Of a DNA stretch of 18,034 nt, positions 11,214 through 18,034 are shown piece by piece. The notes beneath the pieces are model-generated. The model was not told the origin of the DNA. It worked only from the letters and a program-made list of their open reading frames with translations, and did not search any database. Each line of letters starts with the position of its first letter. The stretch's first letter is position 1. The stretch spans positions 1 through 18,034 of the forward strand of contig JNEM01009116.1 in assembly GCA_000697335.1 (NCBI GenBank). The letters are read 5' to 3'. This DNA is from Conidiobolus incongruus B7586 (Eukaryota; Entomophthoromycota; Entomophthoromycetes; Entomophthorales; Conidiobolaceae). The translations under genes and the position numbers were made by a program.

Positions 11214-12337
11214 TTATAAATTAATCGTATTTTTCTTAGAATTAACGGATGGTTTTTGCTGACAGTGATCCTGTAACAATTTGGTAATGCGTTGATATTG
11301 AGCATGATGTACTTTATCCTGAACTCCCGGTGTCATATCAAGTAGAAGCATCATCTGTAGCATTCTAGCAACCGTATCCGCTCGATTGATTCCAGTATCG
11401 CCATCTATTAATTGTTTAAATGCAACTAAAATAAAATAAATTGTTAATTGATGGATTGATGTTGATTTAGAGTGATTTGAATACCTTCAAGTTTTGCTAA
11501 AAGTGGTAAAATAATCTTGTTTTTAAACATATTTAAAGCGATGGTCCTTACGGGATGTAAATGTTTCGCCCTCTTCACTTCTTTCAAAGCCAACTGATGC
11601 GGTAAGAACACACCTTCTAAGTATGGTAACACAATCCCTAAGAAGAAGGACCACAATTCGACAATTCTAGTGACCAATTTCTCTTCAGTCACACCAGACA
11701 ACTTTGTATTCAAATTGAACATACCCATATCAAGCAACTCGTTCTGAATACTGTCCGTAAACGATGCCAAATCCGTCTGTCGTAAGCATGTTCGGACCAT
11801 TTCGTTGAGGGTTTCAATACATTCGCCGAGTCTTTCGCCGTTGAATAGAGGTAATACGTACACGACTAGCATCGGCCACATATCTTCCTGAGGGGTGACG
11901 TCGGGCAAGTGCGAAATATCCCGTGTCATCGCTTTGACATCCAAATTTGACAGAGATTTGGAAATGGAACTCGCTTGATAAGTTGTGTTGGAAGTTGGCG
12001 AAGCGAGTGAAATGAGAGAAGGATTCACATAAGTCGGCGATAATAAATTATTACCCGGATTATTTGAATACAGTAAGGAAGATGAAGAATGATTATAAGG
12101 CAGACTGGTATGGGCAGTGTTTTGGGAGCGTTCTGACCTTGTAGAAGACGCTAAATTCACTATAGGGATAGGACTCTTCAAATTAGATGAATAAAAATTG
12201 GGATTTAAGTTTAAAGGAGGAGAAATGATGGGAGAGCCTTGATTTTTCGAACTTGAACCGTTACCATCTTTAGCCAAATTGGTTACGGTAACATGAGATG
12301 GGATGTGATGATTTTTTTCATTACCGCTTGAATTCAT
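11214..12337 (-). CDS. hbrB: HbrB/Bit61/PRR5-type TORC2 subunit
   Basis: Two exons on the minus strand, 12337-11485 and 11425-11214, with a 59-nt GT-AG intron at 11426-11484, give 354 residues. Without the splice the frame would run into the intron and stop soon after. The first 145 residues are Ser/Asn/Pro-rich and look disordered. Residues about 150-330 match the HbrB family: WPMLVVYVLPLFNGE (154-168), VELWSFFLGIVLPYLEGVF (226-244), and VRTIALNMFKNKIILPL (263-279), the family's most recognisable block. HbrB (Aspergillus), Bit61 (yeast) and PRR5/Protor (animals) are accessory subunits of TOR complex 2, which controls actin polarity, hyphal form and membrane and wall homeostasis. The gene faces the RhoGEF gene tail to tail, and the RhoGEF family acts downstream of TORC2. 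I am confident of the family; the role within the complex is inferred from relatives. Confidence 0.9.
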
Positions 12338-12367
12338 TAATATATGTTATTAAATAAATTATCAAAG

Positions 12368-12375
12368 ATTATATA
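12368..12375 (-). promoter_or_regulatory. Possible HbrB TATA box
   Basis: TATATAAT on the minus strand, 30 bases before the HbrB start codon. That is close for a TATA box, leaving almost no 5' UTR, and such words are frequent by chance here. Confidence 0.2.
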
Positions 12376-13418
12376 TTCTGTTTATTCATTTTTATGTGAC
12401 TTGTATGACCTTGAATTTGAAATTTATTAAATTATAGTAATAATTTGAAATTATGGGACGATTAAAACTAATTCTTCAATCCATTTCATAAATTCAAACT
12501 AAATTTATCATGCATAAATAATAAAATTTCAAATTTTTCCAAAAAAATTAATTATTCAAATATTTATGAAACTTAATCAAAATTTACAAGTTTCAAAATC
12601 TGAATTTGAATCAAATAAATTTCTACCAAATGAAGAATTGATGAATATTACCATATTTAGTTCTAAATCATTTGAAATTTTTATTTAGAATTAAGACTTG
12701 CGAATACTATATAAGTATTTGATATACGTTTTAAATAACTGAAATTTTGGATTTTTTATCTTGTAATGCATTTGCAGAGATTAGATATGCCATCCTAAAA
12801 AATTGAATTAGGTGGTTATATCCTTACCCTTTATAAGAACTATATTTTTACGTTGACTATAATTTAACCTCAATAGAATTCTTATTAAATAAAAATTGAA
12901 ATGATAAGAAAGTTTCAAAAGTTTATCCTTACATCAACCTCAAAATTCGAAATAAAATTTCAATTCAGTACTTTTGTAAGAGTTACACAAATAGATTATA
13001 AAAAGATAAAGATCTATGCAATTTTCAAAAGTAAAAAATTTTGGGTATGGTGAGATTTGCAAAAAATCTTAATATATATATCCTTTATTAATATAAAAAA
13101 CGAGTTATAGCTATTAAACTCTTTGAAAACAATAAGTGATGTCATATGTTAAAATTATTTAACCAAAATAATTGTTATTTCGGTTTATAGTTTGATTTTT
13201 AATTTATTAAAGAATTGTGAATATAGGAGGAAGAGATAAGCAACAAGTAAAACAAATAAACGGAATGATAAAAATTAATTATTCAAGACAAGTTTGATTT
13301 ATTCCTTAATACATCTGCATTAGTTAAATATTATTAGTAATATTGTAAACTTGAGTTAGTAAAGAATATGTTCATGTCAAGAGATTGGATTGATTGATTA
13401 TTGCGCATTCGTCAATTA

Positions 13419-13547
13419 ATGTCCCTGAAATCGGAGGAAAATTCTTGCCTTAACACCAGAATCGGATTGATTTATACTTGGTCGGGATTAAATCGAATGG
13501 CCCAAATGAATACTGATCATATTAGATGGAAGTATCATTTGAATTAA
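13419..13547 (+). CDS. Candidate small open reading frame, 42 codons, unknown
   Basis: An ATG-initiated frame of 42 codons, open seven codons further upstream to a TGA, inside a locally GC-richer patch of an AT-rich spacer. The product would begin MSLKSEENSCLNTRIGLIY and end DHIRWKYHLN. It has mixed composition with two Trp, unlike the Ile/Asn/Lys/Tyr-rich chance frames nearby. I do not recognise it. It runs antisense to the PTC7 3' flank. It could be a small gene, a terminal exon whose partners I cannot place, or chance; the frame and base composition are the only evidence. Confidence 0.15.
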   Translation: MSLKSEENSCLNTRIGLIYTWSGLNRMAQMNTDHIRWKYHLN

Positions 13548-13685
13548 ATAATAAAATGATGGTACTAAAAGTAAATGAATTTATATTTTACATAATTCCA
13601 TGATCAAATGGAATGGATTGATGAATAATAAAGATGCGGAATGATAAATGCTGATGGAAATAATATGATGGATAGAAATGAAAAC

Positions 13686-14822
13686 TTAGCGACGGTCGGG
13701 AGAATCTTCAAAGTCCCAAATGACACCCGTGACAACACTGATGTCGTCCATTTTGCCACCAGAGTAGTATAAGCCTTCATTGACTGCTTTGGTTTGGAAA
13801 GGAGTGTCGAGAGTATTGGGATCTTCAGCGACTTTTCGAGCTCTAGAAACAAGGGCATCGCTAATAGCCTGAGGGTTGAGCTGAACACGAACTTGACCGT
13901 TTGGCATGGGACGAGTGATGGTATGGTCACGAACAATTTGTAATATTTCATCTTCAAATAAATTGTCAAAGAGCCCGTCAGTGCCCATGATGACTACATC
14001 TCCCTTTTGAACTTTAATTTGGAAGCTCTGAGCATCGGTTGGACGATCCCCTGAAACAATTCCTAATTGATATGGAAAATTGAAAGAGTGCTGTTGCTCT
14101 TCGGTTTGGAAGACATATTCTCCATTGCGAATAATAACTAATCCACAGTCGCCGAGATTAGCAACGCGAAGTTCGTCACCTCTCAAAACAGCAATACAAG
14201 CAGTGGTAGAACCCTTAACTTGTTCAATGAAACAGTCAAAATTAGTTTTATCATAACTGGCGGCGAGAACGTCGACAGGATCAGTTAAATGGTGACGAGT
14301 GAATTCTTCAGCGTCGATATCATCGAACTTTTCAAGTTCGGTTTGAGCATAATGCATTAACTTACGAGAATAGAAGGCGGAGTTGCCATCTTGGAAACTC
14401 CAGCCACCTACTCCATCGGCGATTCCCATAGAATCATGACGACAGAAATAGGAGTCTTCCCCTGCCCCCATACTAGTGTAAGTATAAGAATCTAGTTTGG
14501 CATTGGGCTTTTCAGCTTTTGCTAATCCACTAAACCCGAAGGAGAAGCAATAAGAAGCTGTGAATTGGGTAAAGACCGATGGTTTAGTAAATGTGGTAGA
14601 TATAATATCATCCTGAATAGGAAGTTCTTGAATTAAAGCTTGAGCAGCTGTAGAAGTTGAAGACTTATTGATTTGAGTGTTTAATCCATGATGTAAGGAT
14701 CTGACAGGGGTAAGTTGAAGAAGAGAAGGAAGAGGTTTGGGATAATTATAAGTTTTTGGAAAATTTGAGCTTAATGTATTGACAAGGCGTTTGTGAGCAA
14801 GTCTAAGAAACTGTTGTTGCAT
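13686..14822 (-). CDS. PTC7: Mitochondrial PP2C-type protein phosphatase (Ptc7 family)
   Basis: One exon, 378 residues. Metal-dependent Ser/Thr phosphatase of the Ptc7 branch, which in yeast is mitochondrial and dephosphorylates Coq7 to raise coenzyme Q synthesis. Motifs in order: GEDSYF (121-126), GIADGVGGW (133-141, with the metal Asp136), GSTTACIAVL (204-213), ANLGDCGLVIIRNG (221-234), the branch-typical QQHSFNFPYQLG (243-254), VVIMGTDGLFDNLF (276-289, with Asp282), and GGKMDDISVV (355-364). All expected acidic metal ligands are present. The first 50 residues carry Arg/Lys/His and Ser/Thr but no acidic residue, as expected of a mitochondrial presequence, which supports the start at 14822. 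No strong membrane segment is evident apart from an aromatic stretch at about 89-100. No intron is seen, whereas yeast PTC7 has one that is alternatively retained. A TATATAAT box lies 59 bases upstream. Confidence 0.95.
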   Translation of the reverse strand: MQQQFLRLAHKRLVNTLSSNFPKTYNYPKPLPSLLQLTPVRSLHHGLNTQINKSSTSTAAQALIQELPIQDDIISTTFTKPSVFTQFTASYCFSFGFSGLAKAEKPNAKLDSYTYTSMGAGEDSYFCRHDSMGIADGVGGWSFQDGNSAFYSRKLMHYAQTELEKFDDIDAEEFTRHHLTDPVDVLAASYDKTNFDCFIEQVKGSTTACIAVLRGDELRVANLGDCGLVIIRNGEYVFQTEEQQHSFNFPYQLGIVSGDRPTDAQSFQIKVQKGDVVIMGTDGLFDNLFEDEILQIVRDHTITRPMPNGQVRVQLNPQAISDALVSRARKVAEDPNTLDTPFQTKAVNEGLYYSGGKMDDISVVTGVIWDFEDSPDRR

Positions 14823-15599
14823 TGAATAAGCAAACGCAAAAATCTAAGATGAGGATAATTTGCTTGGATGGAAATAGGCTGATTATATACTTTCATGAGT
14901 TGGGGTAATTTTAGATAAGCACTCTAAAATTTTTAATCACTATCAGATTTCAAAGATAACAACTGACCAATCAAATACAATGATTCGAATCAAATTGGCA
15001 AAATTTGTGAAAGCTCATGATAAAAATTTCTATAGACAGATAAGGGACTAAATTGGAATGATTATAGAACTTCAATTAAGTCAAATAAGGGAATAATTTC
15101 ATTTAGTTTTAATTTGTCTTACATGAATTAAGACAGTAACCTATTTGAAATTCCTATTTTCAAACACCTAAATCTATAAAAATAGCACCATCAACTGATT
15201 TTGTTGATAAGTGAAAGTAGATTTTGCAAAATGATTGGCCAAATTAGTCCTTTTATCAAAGCAAATCAATCACATCAACCACATGATAAGTTGAGTTGGT
15301 GTAACCCAAAAGTGCAACTTGAAATAAGGATAAAATTTTCCCTTTAACTCTCCTATTTCCTCCTAAAATTTATCACCTATTAGTGATAATAAAAACAAAC
15401 CAAATAAAGTTAGTTCCTTGGTAACAAAGAGACAGTTTTGTTTGAACTCGAATGGTTTTATGAAGATGTTACCAATAAATTAAATCTTATTCGTTAAAAT
15501 TAAACACTATTAAGCAATCTGTATTTAAAAATTATTTACCTTTTGACAAAGATATTGTTTGAAAATTTGTTGAGATATATTAATAATCATACTTGGATG
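14823..15599. other. PTC7 upstream region
   Basis: Non-coding by my reading, moderately AT-rich. It holds the PTC7 TATA-like box (14882-14889) and two CCAAT boxes (14967-14973; 15232-15238, the latter overlapping the palindrome TTGGCCAA at 15235-15242). No frame longer than about 60 codons is present on either strand. Confidence 0.5.
14882..14889 (-). promoter_or_regulatory. Probable PTC7 TATA box
   Basis: TATATAAT on the minus strand, 59 bases before the PTC7 start codon, almost the same spacing as the TATATAAG box before THI4. Two CCAATCA-type boxes lie 145 and 410 bases before the start. Confidence 0.45.
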
Positions 15600-16006
15600 A
15601 TATCACAGCAACTCTCTTTTCTCATTAATTAGCATTTTTTCCCAAGATGTTTTGATTTGGATTGATCAGCAATCATAGTGCCCTAGACTCGGATTAGTAA
15701 CGAAGGAGATTACGGGAAAACTATTTGAGAATAAACAGTAGGGATATTGCAAGTATTACAAATGATTTAATTGAAAATGATTGGTGTTTTGGGAGTTAAC
15801 TTTAATCAAAAAAATTTGATAAGCCATCGCCTTGTTGGACATTTGAGTGGTACATTTGGCAGTGGGTTAGCCATAAAGGCATTGACTGATTAGATTGCAG
15901 AGATAGGATAAGCGTATTGATAATGAGTCAAAAGAATGCCTTTCATTGAAAATTAGAAAAGATCCACCATTGCAGGACTTTCCACTTGCACTGAGCATGC
16001 CAATCA
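14967..16006. promoter_or_regulatory. Cluster of four CCAATCA/TGATTGG boxes upstream of PTC7
   Basis: CCAATCA occurs at 14967-14973 and 16000-16006, and its complement TGATTGG at 15232-15238 and 15778-15784. Reading by eye I found the same 7-mer only twice elsewhere: in the THI4 promoter (2476-2482) and inside RhoGEF coding sequence (near 8562). CCAAT boxes bind the HAP/NF-Y complex, which in fungi governs many respiratory and mitochondrial genes. That fits PTC7, but binding here is inference. Confidence 0.35.
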
Positions 16007-16020
16007 ATATTTACTCAAGA
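15600..16020. other. Unexplained GC-richer island (about 40% GC)
   Basis: Counted lines at 15661-15720, 15841-15900 and 15961-16020 give 42-43% GC, against about 10-25% in most spacer DNA here. Gene-like composition without a gene: the longest frames I found are 38 codons on plus (15777-15893) and 43 codons on minus (15867-15998), overlapping slightly and resembling nothing known. The island also contains TGAGTCA (a bZIP/AP-1-type site) near 15923 and two CCAATCA boxes. It could be an upstream control region, a non-coding RNA, a non-coding 5' exon, or the relic of a gene. Confidence 0.45.
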
Positions 16021-18034
16021 TCTAGATAAATTATCATATATAGCACAAATACTTAAATATTATTTTATAGCAATAATTAATTCTAAACAATACAACACTA
16101 AACATATTATTGTCAACTTAGTCAAATATAAATAATTCTCAATTTGATTTTGCTTACAAAAATACAAGAACAAATTGAACCTCATTGAGTAATTTTAAAT
16201 ATTAGGATAAAGTTAGAAAGGTGAAAACTATATGAACTACAAATAGACTCAAGCTTAATCTCTAATTCCAAAAAGTTTTTAATAAAAAAATCAAAATTTA
16301 ATCTAAAATTACCCAAAAATTTATATGAGTTTTTTCAAAATAATTAAACGAGACCTTGAATAATAATTTTAATATCTCAAAATAAGCTTTTTAAAATTTA
16401 TAATCATTTTGAATATTAAATTAAGACTTAATTATAAATATTATAACTTTTCAAAGTTATTAAAATAAATAAATTAATTGTTTTTGAAGTTATTGTTATT
16501 TATAAAAATTGACTTTATTGTTATAAATTTAATTTTTTAAATATATTTTTAATAATTTCAATATAAAAATTATATCACTTAATTAAATATTGAAAAGATT
16601 AATTTATTTATGAACCTATAAATTATTTTTAGTATTTTATAATTATTTTTCAAATATTTACTTTGAATTATATTATAAATAAAAAATTATATATATATAA
16701 TAAATCAATTATTTAAAATTTATTAAGATAATAATATTATAATTTGAAAAAATTAAAAATTAAATATTTAATTATAAATAAATTCAAAGATAATATCTAA
16801 TTAATAATAAATATATATTAAAAGTATATAATACTACTTTGTAATTTAAATAATAGGAATTTTTTGCAATTGATAAAAAAACAATTTAATATATATAAAA
16901 AGTAAAAGTAAATATAAAATATAAAATTAATAATTTCCTTTATTTCTAATAACTTTTTGTTATATTTTTAACAAAGATCTAATACCTAAAAAATAATTCT
17001 TTTTATTAAAGACTAAAATTTGATATTTTACAAATTAATAAAATTTTTTTATAGAAATTTTCTTTCTTATAAGCTAGTTTTCTAATTGCTTAAAACAATT
17101 ATAATCACATAGGTTATAATCTAAAGAATATACTTGGTATGGTAGTTTTTTCTAGTTATTTTTGATTAGAAAGTTTTTTACAACTTTAAATTTATATATT
17201 TTATAATTATCATGTAAAATAATAGGTTTTCTTAAATTATATTAAGAATACTAATTAGAAATAATTTTATTTAAAAAAATATAATATTTATTATTAATGA
17301 ATTTTCCTTTAAATACTAAATAAGAATAGTATATATTATTATAATCTATTATAACAAATAATATTTATTTATTAATAAAATGGTTATTTAAAGGAATTTA
17401 TAAAAGGGGTTGATTTAACTTAATTTAACACTTTAATTTATATTTTAACAAAAGATTATATAAAAAAATTTAAGATTCATCAATTATAATAATTTATTAT
17501 AAAAATTTTAGTTTTTAACTATACCTTAGTAAGTTTTATTTAACAATAATTACTCTAGTTTTTTAAGCTTTAGTTAAATTATAAAGTATTTATTTTATAT
17601 TTTTATTAATTAATTTTAATTTAAACTATATTAGATATATAATACTTATGTGATTAATATTAAAATGTCTTGATAATTCTTTAGTTAAAATAAAAAAGTT
17701 TTTTTTAATATATTTTTTTTATCTTTTTTTAATTATTAAAAGAATAACAATTAAAATTAATTTTTTAGATTTTAATAAATTTTAAATAATTTCTTTTTTA
17801 TTTTTAAAATAATTTATTTAATAATAAATTATTAATTTGAATAATATTTTATTATTAAAAGCTGCTTGTAAATTTTAAATAATTTGAAAGAGTTTGTGGT
17901 TAAGTTTTACTAATATTAAAATAAAATACTTTTGATAGCTATTATTTAATTTAAGCATAATTAAATTAAATAACTAATTTTAAAAATTATTTTTTTAATC
18001 AAAAAAATATTATATATATAATTCAAAATTATTT
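16021..18034. other. Extremely AT-rich gene-free tract
   Basis: About 2 kb in which sampled lines fall to 5-12% GC from roughly 16300 on. Stops are dense in all six frames, with homopolymer T and A runs (for example near 17700-17730). I see no gene, RNA gene, terminal repeat or recognisable element. The drop from the 40%-GC island just to its left is abrupt. Confidence 0.6.

Larger units (their letters stand above)
12338..13685. other. Spacer between HbrB (5' side) and PTC7 (3' side)
   Basis: About 1.35 kb serving as HbrB upstream region and PTC7 3' flank, since both genes are on the minus strand. Most is AT-rich with nothing recognisable. TATATAAT on the minus strand (12368-12375) is a possible HbrB TATA box. 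A clearly less AT-rich stretch at about 13380-13545 contains a 42-codon plus-strand frame (separate entry). I find no poly(A) signal of the AATAAA form in the first 130 bases after the PTC7 stop. Confidence 0.5.

Noticed and set aside
15836-15910. tRNA-like A-box wording (TTGGACATTTGAGTGG and similar)
   Set aside because: No matching B box (GGTTCGA type), no acceptor stem and no cloverleaf could be drawn.
16300-18034. Degraded mobile element in the AT-rich tail
   Set aside because: I read the frames for transposase or polymerase motifs and saw none that I could name. No terminal repeats were visible, so naming a family would be a guess.

Overview
The window looks like nuclear DNA of an AT-rich fungus. 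Five protein-coding genes can be supported. Three carry families typical of fungal growth control: a DEP-DH-PH-CNH RhoGEF of the Rom2/Rgf type, an HbrB-type TORC2 subunit, and the mitochondrial phosphatase Ptc7. The thirteen introns I can place are all GT-AG and only 52-62 nt long, which also fits a fungus. Sampled intergenic stretches run at roughly 10-25% GC, while genes run from about 35 to 50%. This suggests an early-diverging lineage with an AT-rich genome (a Conidiobolus-like entomophthoralean is one candidate), but the sequence alone does not fix the species.

Layout, left to right. 1-503: the 3' part of a (+) gene ending in a PH domain (three exons visible). 504-2646: AT-rich spacer ending in the THI4 promoter. 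2647-3498: single-exon THI4 thiazole synthase (+), strikingly GC-rich against its surroundings. 3499-6188: AT-rich spacer. 6189-10697: an eleven-exon RhoGEF of 1,320 residues (+). 10698-11213: short convergent spacer. 11214-12337: two-exon HbrB gene (-). 12338-13685: spacer with a small GC-richer island and a 42-codon open frame. 13686-14822: single-exon PTC7 (-). 14823-18034: gene-free by my reading. It holds a cluster of CCAATCA boxes and an unexplained 40%-GC island (about 15600-16020), then roughly 2 kb of extremely AT-rich sequence up to the window end.

Function. The RhoGEF and the HbrB protein converge tail to tail and belong to the same established circuit: TORC2 acts through Rom2-type GEFs on Rho1, Pkc1, the cell wall and actin. 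The partial PH-domain protein may also act at membranes. THI4 makes the thiamine thiazole, and PTC7 acts in mitochondria (in yeast on coenzyme Q synthesis). They have no obvious operational link to the others. I recognise no transposon open frame, tRNA, rRNA, CRISPR array or riboswitch. I see ordinary fungal genes in unusually AT-rich spacers. The least explained parts are the GC islands at 13395-13547 and 15600-16020 and the extreme-AT tail.
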